This document shows, one piece after another, positions 14,712-22,881 of a stretch of 38,279 nt of DNA. Position 1 is the first letter of the stretch, and every line of letters begins with the position of its first letter. The translations under genes and the position numbers were made by a program. The notes beneath the pieces were generated by a model. The model had not been told where the DNA came from and searched no databases. It saw only the letters and a list, made by a program, of their open reading frames with translations. Origin of the DNA: Deltaproteobacteria bacterium (GTDB taxonomy: Bacteria > Myxococcota_A > UBA9160 > UBA6930); contig JAJDAQ010000146.1 in the NCBI GenBank assembly GCA_029261815.1, positions 1-38,279 on the forward strand. Direction: 5' to 3'.

Positions 14712-15845
14712 CTATGAAGGCGCCGGAACGAGCGCCCGGTCGAGAACGGACCGGTCGGGATGCACCCACAACCCAGGCTGCGCCCCAATGCGCTCCGCGG
14801 TGGTGTCGTCGAGCAGGGGGAGAAACCAGCCTCCGCCCCCATCTTGGTCGGGCCAGCCGCCAGGCGGGGCGTCGAGGCCGACGTAGAAATGGAACAGGTC
14901 GCCGGGCGCGAGGCCCAGGCGCTGTTTGATCGTCGGGAGCGAGCGGCGCAGGTGACCGATCGCCACGATCCCTCCGGTGAATCGGGCGTTGCACTCGACC
15001 AATGGCCGGAACGTCCGATCGCGGCTCTCCGGATCTTCGAACACGAATGCATCGATTCCGCAGGGGCCACGGTACCCGTCCCGCGCCGCTGCCACGCCGC
15101 AGGCGCCCGCGGCTTCCCGCAACGCCTCCTCCTCGGGAAGACCCGAACGCGGGCGGCCCCGCGAATCGAATTCGCCACGATGACCGAGGATGCCTCCGGA
15201 GGGTGTCACCACCATCTCGAGGGTGCCCAGCAACGTCACGCTACCGTCGGCGTCGATCGAGAGCTGGGCCGACGCATCCGCGAGCCGGTCTAGCCAGGGT
15301 TCGAGGATCGCGCCTCCGGCACCTGCAAGCCGCGGCAAGGCTCCCAGGAGCTCGGGCGTGATCCGGCCGTCCCTGCCGGCGACCCGCCCGCGCCCACTGC
15401 TTCCGATCCGGGGTTTCAACGTGAAGTCCCGACGCGCCCATTCGGGCCATCGCTCGAGCACGGCCGAAAGCAACGCCGGCGCCTCGGGCGAAGTCAGCTG
15501 CTCGGAACTCAAGACTTCGGGGATGCCGCGCAAGATGCGCGGGTCGAGCCACTCCTCTCGGGCGACGGCGCTTGCCCAGCCCTTGTCGTGTACGCGCAGG
15601 GCCACATCGGCCGGCGCGCCCAGCAAGGTCCTGCCCGCAGCCTCGGCCGCAGATTCGGAAGCAGGATCATTCCACCAGGCGGCGGCCTCCGCGCCTTCCA
15701 GCCAGCGAAAAGCCGGCGGCACGAACAAGCCCCGCCAGGCCTCTGCCAGCGCCGCGACCCGGGGCGACAAATTCTTGGGCCGCGGACCTGGCTCTTCGCC
15801 GCCCAGGTTCGCGAGGAGCAGCGGCTCAACCACGGCGGCCTCCAT
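14712..15845 (-). CDS. ATP-grasp family protein
   Basis: A 377-aa protein with ATP-grasp features. Lysine in FTLKPRIGSSGRGRVAG fits an ATP-binding lysine and glycine loop, ILEPWLDR the hinge acid, and YRGPCGIDAF with RPLVECNARFTGG the Mg-binding Glu/Asn near the C-terminus. The N-terminal 130 residues are family-specific and end in WLDPRILRGIPEVLSSEQL. ATP-grasp enzymes make acyl-phosphate intermediates and ligate carboxylates to amines or thiols; the substrate here is unknown. The chosen ATG 15845 overlaps the DUF455 gene by 20 bases; an in-frame TTG at 15875 is an alternative. No Shine-Dalgarno is seen, so translation probably depends on coupling. The tight overlap suggests the two products act together. 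Confidence 0.8.
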   Translation of the reverse strand: MEAAVVEPLLLANLGGEEPGPRPKNLSPRVAALAEAWRGLFVPPAFRWLEGAEAAAWWNDPASESAAEAAGRTLLGAPADVALRVHDKGWASAVAREEWLDPRILRGIPEVLSSEQLTSPEAPALLSAVLERWPEWARRDFTLKPRIGSSGRGRVAGRDGRITPELLGALPRLAGAGGAILEPWLDRLADASAQLSIDADGSVTLLGTLEMVVTPSGGILGHRGEFDSRGRPRSGLPEEEALREAAGACGVAAARDGYRGPCGIDAFVFEDPESRDRTFRPLVECNARFTGGIVAIGHLRRSLPTIKQRLGLAPGDLFHFYVGLDAPPGGWPDQDGGGGWFLPLLDDTTAERIGAQPGLWVHPDRSVLDRALVPAPS

Positions 15846-16650
15846 CGCCGGGTCGGGCGTTCTGGACCGCGGCAATGAACGCAGGCTCGAGACCCGCGCG
15901 TTCGCGCGCGTCCGTCTGGAAGCGCCGACCCTTGGCCCGTGTCAGACCGAGCGGAAACGGAACGACCGCGGCATAACGAGCGACGTCGTCCCCTTCAGGC
16001 CGAAGAACCCGCAACCAATGAGCGGCCTGACGAACATGACCGATCTCGTCCTCGAACACGCGCTGACACACGGCCGCGCTCGCGGCGTCCCCGTGTTCGG
16101 CGAACGCGTCGCGATAAAGGGCAGAGAAGTCGAGATTCGCTTGTTCCAGTGTGAGTCCCATGCTCGCCAGGAATGCTGCCGGGCCGTCGTCGGCGACATC
16201 CAACGCAGGAACGGTCTTCCACAAGTAGTCCGAGTGCGGCGCGAAATCTTCGAAACGGCCACCCAGCGCGCCCACCCGAGCGAGGTAGAGCTGCGCGTGA
16301 CGTTGCTCGTCGCGGAGCACGCCGACCCAACCGGTCGCCAGGGCTTCCGGAACATCGGGCCAACGCAAGATGGCCCAGGCAAACAGCTCGACGGCCTGAA
16401 GCTCATGGTGGGCAAAGCGCGCGAGGGCCAGTGCGCGGGCCTCGCGTGGAGCCAGATCCTTCGGGCGCGGTAACGGCGCAGCTCCCTTGCCCATCTCGAG
16501 ACCCAGCCCCCGCTCCGGACGCGCGCGGGGAAGACTCGGCGGGTCTCCCTGCCCAAACGCTGCGCCCGGCGTCGGCGGGTCGAGCTTGCCCGCGAGATCG
16601 GGCGCGTCGAGGATTCGAGCGCAGAAGGCAAAGCGTGCGGCGCGATCCAT
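15826..16650 (-). CDS. DUF455 ferritin-like protein
   Basis: A 274-aa helical protein of the DUF455 family (ferritin-like, related to the diiron hydroxylase MiaE). Ligand-type motifs occur in order: HHELQAVELFAWAI (Glu83/Glu88), RDEQRHAQLYL (Glu115, His118), LTLEQANLDF (Glu169) and FEDEIGHVRQAA (Glu202, His205), a full carboxylate-bridged diiron set. Such enzymes activate oxygen; the DUF455 substrate is not known. The start at ATG 16650 is 7 nt after a TATCCT box, a leaderless arrangement; the GGGGAG stretch lies upstream of the box and would not be transcribed. The frame stays open further upstream only as antisense of the SH3 gene, so longer forms are rejected. The 3' end overlaps the ATP-grasp gene by 20 bases. 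Confidence 0.87.
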   Translation of the reverse strand: MDRAARFAFCARILDAPDLAGKLDPPTPGAAFGQGDPPSLPRARPERGLGLEMGKGAAPLPRPKDLAPREARALALARFAHHELQAVELFAWAILRWPDVPEALATGWVGVLRDEQRHAQLYLARVGALGGRFEDFAPHSDYLWKTVPALDVADDGPAAFLASMGLTLEQANLDFSALYRDAFAEHGDAASAAVCQRVFEDEIGHVRQAAHWLRVLRPEGDDVARYAAVVPFPLGLTRAKGRRFQTDARERAGLEPAFIAAVQNARPGDGGRRG

Positions 16651-16657
16651 TCGGCCG

Positions 16658-16667
16658 AGGATACTCT
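16658..16667. promoter_or_regulatory. Overlapping divergent -10-like boxes, DUF455 / SH3 genes
   Basis: Minus strand: TATCCT (16663-16658) then 7 nt and the DUF455 ATG, with no ribosome-binding site in between. Plus strand: TACTCT (16662-16667), 68 nt before the SH3 gene start. The two hexamers share two bases, so divergent polymerases would compete. Confidence 0.45.
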
Positions 16668-16735
16668 CCCCGGTGATTTCGGCCGGTGAATATCCGCCGG
16701 CCATGCGCGGTCCCTTCCCGGTGAGGCGGTTCGAG

Positions 16736-17731
16736 ATGAAGACGCTGCGAGAGTTCCGGTGGCTGCACTCGCTCAGCCTGTGGTCGCTCGTCATCGCGGC
16801 CGCAGCGCAGGGCGCAGGCGCGGAGCCCGTTCCGCTCCCGGGCCGGCTCGCAGGACGTGTCCAGATCGACCTCCAGGCGTGCACGCCCGACGGCGTCGCG
16901 GCCGTGAGAACGGCCACACTGCAGATCCGGACCGGCGCGACCGACGTCGACCTCAGCGACCTTCGCTGCGGCGCGCACTCGCGCGCGACCGGCCGCGCAC
17001 TCGTCCTGCGCGGAGACGACACACTCGGTCGCGTTCCTCCCCACACCGAGCGTCTCGCCACGATCGTCTTCCCGGCCGATGCCCGACACGACACCTGCCG
17101 CTGCCAGATTGGGGAACTTCGCCGCATCGAGCAGGAGCAGACCGAAGTCGGCTTCGCGCTGGAGGCTCCAGGCCTCGGACATCGCGAGAAACCGCTCCGC
17201 AGCTTCGACCTCCCGCTCGCACCGGATGCACTGCGCTTCGAGACCGTGCTCGTGCCGGAAGCGCCGCTGCGCGAATCGCCGTCGGCCGACGCCATCATCA
17301 TCGCGGGACCGGCGCCAACCGTGCGGGCAGGCGAGCGGATCGAAGTGCTCGCCCTCGACGCTGGCTGGAAGCGCGTCCGGAGTTCGGCGGGTCGCATGGG
17401 CTGGGTCGTGGCATCGACGTCGGCCGTCGTCGGGGACCGGGCACTCCACGTGGCCCTCGCACTTGCACCCGCGCGTCCGGGTCGCGAGCGCGATGCGGCA
17501 TGCCGCGCGATCGACGCAGACGACCTGAGCGATCTCGTCTTCGCACTCCTTCCGGAGTCGCGCACGGTCTACGTCCACCCGCTCTGGTACGCCCTCGAAC
17601 CCGGGGACCACGAAGCGTTTACGCGTTGGGCGGTCGATTGCTTCGGCATCGCCCACATCGTGGATGTGTCGCGGAACCTTGAGATCCGGAACACGCGTTG
17701 GGAAGCCGCGCCGTCCGCGCGGGCGCGTTGA
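16736..17731 (+). CDS. Secreted SH3-like domain protein
   Basis: A 331-aa protein. ATG 16736 has GAGGCGG upstream and begins a clear signal peptide (residues 1-29, ending QGAGA); an ATG at 16703 would add 11 residues before it. Residues about 30-155 contain six spaced cysteines, likely disulfides, and no family I recognise. Residues about 165-225 look like a bacterial SH3 domain: FETVLVPEAPLRESPSAD, then AGERIEVLALDAGWKRVRS and GRMGWVVAST. The C-terminal third has ALLPESRTVYVHPLWYALEP and may bind a partner. Periplasmic or surface location is expected. It precedes the DUF1302 barrel gene by 54 bases, where a further TAGGCT box occurs. Function unknown. Confidence 0.72.
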   Translation: MKTLREFRWLHSLSLWSLVIAAAAQGAGAEPVPLPGRLAGRVQIDLQACTPDGVAAVRTATLQIRTGATDVDLSDLRCGAHSRATGRALVLRGDDTLGRVPPHTERLATIVFPADARHDTCRCQIGELRRIEQEQTEVGFALEAPGLGHREKPLRSFDLPLAPDALRFETVLVPEAPLRESPSADAIIIAGPAPTVRAGERIEVLALDAGWKRVRSSAGRMGWVVASTSAVVGDRALHVALALAPARPGRERDAACRAIDADDLSDLVFALLPESRTVYVHPLWYALEPGDHEAFTRWAVDCFGIAHIVDVSRNLEIRNTRWEAAPSARAR

Positions 17732-17757
17732 GCAGGACGACTCGTGGTTGAAGGCGC

Positions 17758-17763
17758 TAGGCT
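17758..17763 (+). promoter_or_regulatory. -10-like TAGGCT box, DUF1302 gene
   Basis: TANNNT hexamer 22 nt before the ATG at 17786; GAGG lies between. May give the barrel/LolA-like pair its own promoter. Confidence 0.35.
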
Positions 17764-17785
17764 CCGCCGGTTTCACGAGGTGTCC

Positions 17786-19135
17786 ATGCGACGGTCGATG
17801 CGCTTGGGGCTCGGTGTCTGCGCCACCGCGCTGGCATTCGCGCTACCGCTCCATGCCGGAGAGAACGCCGAGGACCGCTTCGCCGATTGGTCGATCCACG
17901 CGACCGCCGAGCTCGAATGGGCCCGTGGCGTCCAAGGTGACCAGAAATTCGAGCTGCTGGTCGACCCGACATTCGAGTGGCGGCCAGAGGGCCGCCCGTG
18001 GATGTTGCGCGGGGTCGGCCGCCTGCGTGCGGATGCCTTCGATCGCATCGAACCGGGCCATCCACACCCTGCCCTGCGCTCCTCACTGAACCGCCCGTTC
18101 CAGGCGGGCGATCATGTCCAGCTCGAACTCCGCGAACTCGTCCTCGAGGTCGAAGCTGGCGACGCCTATGTGCGACTCGGCAAGCAACAGATCGTCTGGG
18201 GAGAAGCGGACGGGCTGAAGCTTCTCGACGTGGTCAACCCGCAGGACTTCCGTGAATTCATCCTCGACGATTTCGACGATTCACGAATTCCACTCTGGGC
18301 CGTGCAGGTCGAACTTCCGCTTGGCCCGATCGTGGCCGAGTTCGTCTGGTTGCCCGACCCGACGTTCCACGCGCTTCCGGTTGCGGGGTCGCCGTACGCG
18401 TTTACATCGGAACGGCTCGTTGGCCGCGCGCCCGCGGGCGTCCCAGTGGTGCAAGATCCGGTCGACCGGCCCAGGCGCCTCGTGCGCGACTCTGACGCTG
18501 GACTCCGAATCACCGGCCGCTTCGAAGGCTGGGACTGGAGCGCCGTCTACTTCTACGCCTACGACGACACGCCGGTCCTTGGCGGTGCGCTGGAACTGTC
18601 CCCAGCCGGGCCGCGCCTCCGCCTCCAACCACGACTGGAACGGACGCACCTCGTCGGGGGGAGTGCCAGCAACGCATTTGGTGACCTGGTCGTCCGAACC
18701 GAGATCGCGTGGCGTTCCGATCGATTCCTCCCGACCCGCGACCCTTCCGCCCGAGACGGCCTCTCCGAGACGGGCGAGATCGGCTACGTGATCGGCCTGG
18801 ACTGGTTCGGCTTTCGCGACAGCCTCGTCTCGTTCCAGGTCTTCCAGAGCTGGCTGCTCCAGGACGATCGCGGGCGGTTCCGGAACTCCATGGACACGAA
18901 CCTGACGCTGCTCGCGCGTCGCGAATTCATGAATGAGCGGCTGCGGCTCGAGGCCATCTGGATCCACAACCTCGACGATGCAGACGGCGTCTTCCGTCCC
19001 AAGGTACGCTACGAGCTGCGCGACGAGTGGACGGTCTGGGCCGGGCTCGACATCTTCTACGGCCGTAGCCGCGGACTCTTCGGTCAATTCGACCGCAGTG
19101 ACCGGCTCGTCGTCGGACTGGAGTGGGGCCTTTGA
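17786..19135 (+). CDS. DUF1302-type outer-membrane beta-barrel protein
   Basis: A 449-aa exported protein. The signal peptide (residues 1-24, ending LHAG) is followed by alternating amphipathic strands typical of a barrel. The diagnostic block is YVRLGKQQIVWGEADGLKLL followed by DVVNPQDFREF, as in DUF1302 proteins. The sequence ends in a strand with an aromatic/hydrophobic finish (DRLVVGLEWGL), like an outer-membrane insertion signal. DUF1302 proteins are commonly encoded with a LolA-like protein and an RND/MMPL exporter for hydrophobic compounds; the LolA-like gene follows here after two bases, but no exporter gene is present in the window. ATG 17786 has GAGG five bases upstream. Confidence 0.85.
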   Translation: MRRSMRLGLGVCATALAFALPLHAGENAEDRFADWSIHATAELEWARGVQGDQKFELLVDPTFEWRPEGRPWMLRGVGRLRADAFDRIEPGHPHPALRSSLNRPFQAGDHVQLELRELVLEVEAGDAYVRLGKQQIVWGEADGLKLLDVVNPQDFREFILDDFDDSRIPLWAVQVELPLGPIVAEFVWLPDPTFHALPVAGSPYAFTSERLVGRAPAGVPVVQDPVDRPRRLVRDSDAGLRITGRFEGWDWSAVYFYAYDDTPVLGGALELSPAGPRLRLQPRLERTHLVGGSASNAFGDLVVRTEIAWRSDRFLPTRDPSARDGLSETGEIGYVIGLDWFGFRDSLVSFQVFQSWLLQDDRGRFRNSMDTNLTLLARREFMNERLRLEAIWIHNLDDADGVFRPKVRYELRDEWTVWAGLDIFYGRSRGLFGQFDRSDRLVVGLEWGL

Positions 19136-19137
19136 AG

Positions 19138-19965
19138 ATGCAGCCGACGGTTTGGATACAGACAGGGGCCCTGGCCTTGCTCTTCGCGATCGGCGCGAAT
19201 GCGCAGCCTCTTCCCGAGGGCGAAGACATCGCACGCGCGATCAATGCGCGCGACGAAGGCATCACATCGCGGCGCTATGTCACGATGGAGTTGACCGACC
19301 GATCCGGTTACACGCGAACGCGGGAGACGGTGTTCTTCCGACGTTATGCAGCGGGCCCGGACGGCACCGCAGGAGAGAAGTGGATCGCCCTTTTCTACCT
19401 CTCACCGCCGAACATCAAGGACACCGCGTTCCTGACGCACGACTTCCTCGAATCCGTGGAAGAAGATGAGCAGTGGCTCTATCTACCGGCGCTGCGGCGA
19501 ACTCGCCGCATTGGCTTGCGCGATCGGGGAAAGCCGTTCCTCGGGACCGATCTTTCCTTCGACGATGTCCGAAACGAAACCAAGGTGACGGTCCGCGACT
19601 ACAACTGGAAGACGCTGCGCGAGTCCCGCGTCGACGGAATGCCTTGCATCGACGTCGAGGCCACTCCGGTCGATGAGGAAACGGCGCGCCTCCTCGGCTA
19701 CGGCCGTGTGGTGTTCAGTGTCGACCGCGAGATCTGGATGGTGAGACAGGCCGAGTATCACGACATCGCCGGCCGCCACCTCAAGACGACCCTGCAGCAG
19801 GACATCCGAGAGATCGATGGAATCTGGACGCCGCACACCGTGAGCGTTCAGAACCATCGGACGGGCCACCGCACGCGCTTCGTGTATCGGGAGATCGAGT
19901 ACGAGATCGCGCTCCCGGACGACCTCTTTACGGATCGGGCGTTGCGTCGGGGCCCACCGAAGTAG
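19138..19965 (+). CDS. LolA-like outer-membrane lipoprotein-sorting protein
   Basis: A 275-aa periplasmic protein with a signal peptide (to ANA, residue 23). Its body follows the pattern of outer membrane lipoprotein-sorting (LolA-like) proteins: ARAINARDEGITSRRYVTMEL, EKWIALFYLSPPNIKDTAFL, EDEQWLYLPALRRTRRI, GTDLSFDDV and YEIALPDDLFTDRAL. The half-barrel fold can hold lipid or lipid-like cargo. It begins two bases after the DUF1302 stop, with GAGTGGGG as ribosome-binding site, so the two are co-transcribed and probably act in moving a hydrophobic substrate across the envelope. Its last 38 bases overlap the 3' end of the convergent phosphodiesterase gene. Confidence 0.85.
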   Translation: MQPTVWIQTGALALLFAIGANAQPLPEGEDIARAINARDEGITSRRYVTMELTDRSGYTRTRETVFFRRYAAGPDGTAGEKWIALFYLSPPNIKDTAFLTHDFLESVEEDEQWLYLPALRRTRRIGLRDRGKPFLGTDLSFDDVRNETKVTVRDYNWKTLRESRVDGMPCIDVEATPVDEETARLLGYGRVVFSVDREIWMVRQAEYHDIAGRHLKTTLQQDIREIDGIWTPHTVSVQNHRTGHRTRFVYREIEYEIALPDDLFTDRALRRGPPK

Positions 19966-21193
19966 CGCGCGGCCCGAGTTCGATCGGCGACCCTTCTGAG
20001 TCGGTGGGCGCTTCGATCCCGAGCAGCTGTGCCACGGTGGCCGCGACATCGAGCGTGCGCTGCGGCCCGAGACGCAGCCCTGGCGACACCCCGCGGCCCT
20101 TGGCAACGAAGATCCCGTGGACGTCGCGCGTCGCGGCAGGGTCGTACCCATGCGCGCCCACCACACGACCGAACGGTGAACCGGCGCGGTGCAGCAGGTC
20201 GAGGCCGCGGTAGGCGCGCCACAAGGCGAGCCCAGGCTCGGCGACCGCCACCACGTCGCCGGAACGTGGGTGGTCGTATCGAAGGTGCGCGGGGAGAGCT
20301 GCCCGGCGCCAGGCGGAGAGCCGAGGCTGTGCGTCCAACACCTGCGCAGCGGCGACGGCGTCGGTCGATCGACGGAGGTGGATATTGGCCAGCCCGCTGG
20401 CATGAAACACGAACGCATCGATTCCGGCGTCTTCCAGGACCACGCCAACGTCGAGGGTCTCCTCAACGGCCACCATGCCGTGGTCGCTGACGATGATCAG
20501 CGTCAACTCGTCCCAGACCGCCCGCTCGTCGAGGCCGGCCAGCAAGCGCGCGAGGTGTCGGTCCTGCCCACGTAGCATCGACACGGTTTCGTCGTGCCCA
20601 GGGCCGTTCCGGTGCCCAGCGCCGTCGGCCCCGTGCCACCACGACAGGATCAGCTGCGGCCGGGACTCGGCGGGCAGATCGAGCCACGACAAGATTTGAT
20701 CGACCTTCTCGCCTTCTCCGATTTCGCCGTCGAAAGGTGCGCGACGATGCGTGGCCGCGGTTCCGCGCCACGCGGTCTCGGAACCGACCCAGAAGAAGGT
20801 CGCGGCCCGGACGCCCTGTCGCTCGGCCGCGGCCCACAGCGGCTCGGCCTCGATGAAGCTCGCGTCGTTGTCGTAGTCGAACTCGCCCTTCTCCGCGTCG
20901 CGGAACTGATTGCCCACGATGCCGTGAATGTCGGCCGGCGCCCCGGTCGCGAGCGCCACATGGTTCGCGAACGTGCTCGACGGGAAGACGGGCGTCAGCG
21001 AGTCGGCACGCGCACCCTCCCGGGCCAGCCTGGAGAAGGCGTCGAGCGACTCGTCCTCGAGCGCATCGTGGCGGACGCCGTCGAACGACAGCAGCACCAC
21101 AGTGGGTTCCGCCACGGCCGGCGCGACGACGAACGCCCATCCCACCAACGCCAAGCGGCACAGCGCCCCTGTCGCGTATCGACCGATTCCCAT
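19928..21193 (-). CDS. NPP-type phosphodiesterase/phosphatase, exported
   Basis: A 421-aa protein of the nucleotide pyrophosphatase/phosphodiesterase branch of the alkaline phosphatase superfamily. The signal peptide (ending AVAE, about residue 28) is followed by VVLLSFDGVRHD (metal Asp38), then the nucleophile block SSTFANHVALATG with Thr74 and the NPP-like ADIHGIVGN. SWWHGADGAGHRNGPG and LIIVSDHGM carry the second and third metal clusters, and HGYDP near the C-terminus the last His. Substrate could be a phosphodiester or phosphonate. ATG 21193 has AGGAG upstream and starts the signal peptide; the longer open frame is antisense to the divergent gene. A TATCCT box lies 49 nt upstream. It shares a 106-bp intergenic region with a second phosphodiesterase. 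Confidence 0.88.
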   Translation of the reverse strand: MGIGRYATGALCRLALVGWAFVVAPAVAEPTVVLLSFDGVRHDALEDESLDAFSRLAREGARADSLTPVFPSSTFANHVALATGAPADIHGIVGNQFRDAEKGEFDYDNDASFIEAEPLWAAAERQGVRAATFFWVGSETAWRGTAATHRRAPFDGEIGEGEKVDQILSWLDLPAESRPQLILSWWHGADGAGHRNGPGHDETVSMLRGQDRHLARLLAGLDERAVWDELTLIIVSDHGMVAVEETLDVGVVLEDAGIDAFVFHASGLANIHLRRSTDAVAAAQVLDAQPRLSAWRRAALPAHLRYDHPRSGDVVAVAEPGLALWRAYRGLDLLHRAGSPFGRVVGAHGYDPAATRDVHGIFVAKGRGVSPGLRLGPQRTLDVAATVAQLLGIEAPTDSEGSPIELGPRATSVGPDATPDP

Positions 21194-21242
21194 GACGGCT
21201 CCTGCTCGCGCGACGGGCACCGGGGAGGCGCGCGCGAAAGAG

Positions 21243-21248
21243 AGGATA
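21243..21248 (-). promoter_or_regulatory. -10-like TATCCT box, NPP-type gene
   Basis: TANNNT hexamer on the minus strand 49 nt before the ATG at 21193; AGGAG lies between. Confidence 0.35.
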
Positions 21249-21270
21249 GACGAGGCCGGCCGCGCGCGGG

Positions 21271-21276
21271 TAGACT
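21271..21276 (+). promoter_or_regulatory. -10-like TAGACT box, second phosphodiesterase
   Basis: TANNNT hexamer 23 nt before the ATG at 21300, with GAGG between. Same sequence as the box before rubrerythrin and the GPH transporter. Confidence 0.45.
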
Positions 21277-21299
21277 CCGTCTCGCCCGCCGAGGTCTGC

Positions 21300-22865
21300 A
21301 TGCGCCGTACGCTCGTATCCTGTCTCCTGCTCGTTGTCCTGATCGCGGCAGGAACCAGCGGACCTGCCACGGCAGTCCCCCGTGTCGTCCTGATCGGGGT
21401 CGACGGCGCGACCTGGAATGTGATCGATCCCTTGGTCGCCAGCGGCGAGATGCCGCATCTTGCCGCGCTGATGCAGCGTGGGGTTCACGCCAACCTGGCC
21501 ACCGTCGAGCCCGTGAACTCACCCACCGTCTGGACCGCGATGGCCACCGGCCAGCCGCCCGAAGTCAATGGGATCGCGAGCTTCATCGTGGACGAGCGGG
21601 ACGTCCAATCACCGCGCGTCTTCGAGTGGCTCGCACACCAGGGCCTCCGCGTCGGGCTCTACCAATACCTCGTGACCTGGCCGCCCCGGCCGCTCCCGAA
21701 CGGTTTCGTGGTTCCGGGTTGGTTGTCCGGCGGACCGCAGACCGCGCCCGCGTCGCTGGCCGATGTCTTCCGCTACGACATCGCAGACATCCGCAGCCGG
21801 GAGCGTTTTCATGATCACTCCTTCGAGGAACTCGCACGCAAGCCCGCCGCATTCCTGGATCTCGCGAAGCGCTTCGACCTGGACGTCGGCGCTGTGTCGT
21901 TCTACGCGCTCGACAATCTCTCCCACCGCTTCTGGGCGGACTCGTTTCCGGCAGATTTCGACGCGGAAACCCGAGCGCTACTCGAACCGCAGTACGCCGA
22001 TGCCGTGCGAAACGGCTACCGCGCCTTCGATCGCGCGCTCGGCGAAATCGTCGCCGGCCTGCCGGAAGACACGGCCCTCGTCCTGGTCTCGGATCACGGC
22101 TTCCAGGCGCACGGTTCGCCGCAGCGCCGCTACAAGTTCTATCTCGAGGACCGCCTGACCGAGGCGGTTCCTCCGGGCGACGACTACGAACTGCAAGGTG
22201 AGTTCGGGTTCATCATCAACCGCGTGTTCGAGGGACCCTTTGCCGAACGCGAAGCCGCCGCCCAGAGGGTCGAGGCATTCCTGGAGGCGATCTCGACCGA
22301 AGCGGGCGAACAGGTGCTGTGGGTGCAGCCGATCGACATTGCCCCGCGGCCGGACGGCCACGAGCGCGGTTTCGTCGAGTGGGCCAAGCAGCAGGCGCTG
22401 ACGTTGCTGGGCCGTTTCTTTGGCACCGGCCTGGACCGCAACGCACACGGCTACGTCATCGGGGTTCCGCTGCCGGCACTCGACGCCGTTTGGCCGGACG
22501 GTCAGCTGCGCATCGGCGGCCAACTCGTCCCCGCACGCGAGCTTCTATACGCCGATAGCTTCACGGGCGACCATCTGGAAACTGCCGTATTTGCCGCGGC
22601 CGGCCCCGGCATTCGCGGCCGCGAAGCCCGGGGTGCGCTGAGCGTGCTCGATGTCGCGCCCCTCATCACGTGGTTGGCGCACGCGGACGTTCCCGCCGGA
22701 CTGGCCGGCACGCTTCCCGTGGCATTGCTCGACACAGACGAAGCCGAAGCGCGGCCCTTGCGCGAGGTCCCCGCGGACCGCTGGCCTCGCTACCCGGTGT
22801 CCCTGCCCGACCTCGAAGGAGCCGACCTCGACGGGCGCTTGCGAGCGCTGGGCTACATCGAATAA
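21300..22865 (+). CDS. Alkaline-phosphatase-superfamily phosphodiesterase, exported
   Basis: A 521-aa exported enzyme. The signal peptide (residues 1-26) leads into VVLIGVDGATWNVIDPLV with metal Asp35. MPHLAALMQRGVHANLATVEPVNSPT supplies the probable nucleophile near residues 74-76, then VWTAMATGQPPEVNGI. FYALDNLSHRFW and LVLVSDHGFQAHG hold the remaining metal ligands, and FTGDHLETAVFAAAGPGI the last His. This is the type I phosphodiesterase subgroup seen in proteins that end in a GYIE-like tail, here LRALGYIE. It differs from the divergent NPP-type neighbour, so the pair is not a simple duplication. Substrate unknown. ATG 21300 has GAGG five bases upstream. A short hairpin follows the stop. 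Confidence 0.86.
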   Translation: MRRTLVSCLLLVVLIAAGTSGPATAVPRVVLIGVDGATWNVIDPLVASGEMPHLAALMQRGVHANLATVEPVNSPTVWTAMATGQPPEVNGIASFIVDERDVQSPRVFEWLAHQGLRVGLYQYLVTWPPRPLPNGFVVPGWLSGGPQTAPASLADVFRYDIADIRSRERFHDHSFEELARKPAAFLDLAKRFDLDVGAVSFYALDNLSHRFWADSFPADFDAETRALLEPQYADAVRNGYRAFDRALGEIVAGLPEDTALVLVSDHGFQAHGSPQRRYKFYLEDRLTEAVPPGDDYELQGEFGFIINRVFEGPFAEREAAAQRVEAFLEAISTEAGEQVLWVQPIDIAPRPDGHERGFVEWAKQQALTLLGRFFGTGLDRNAHGYVIGVPLPALDAVWPDGQLRIGGQLVPARELLYADSFTGDHLETAVFAAAGPGIRGREARGALSVLDVAPLITWLAHADVPAGLAGTLPVALLDTDEAEARPLREVPADRWPRYPVSLPDLEGADLDGRLRALGYIE

Positions 22866-22878
22866 CCGCCCTTGGCGG
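22866..22878. terminator. Short hairpin between convergent genes
   Basis: CCGCC-CTT-GGCGG directly after the stop of the plus-strand phosphodiesterase and three bases before the end of the convergent HIT gene. Only 5 bp and no T-tract. Confidence 0.25.
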
Positions 22879-22881
22879 CAT

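Noticed and set aside
16651..17565. N-terminal extension of the DUF455 protein
   Set aside because: The added residues are Arg/Ser-rich antisense of the SH3 gene; DUF455 homology begins at the ATG at 16650.
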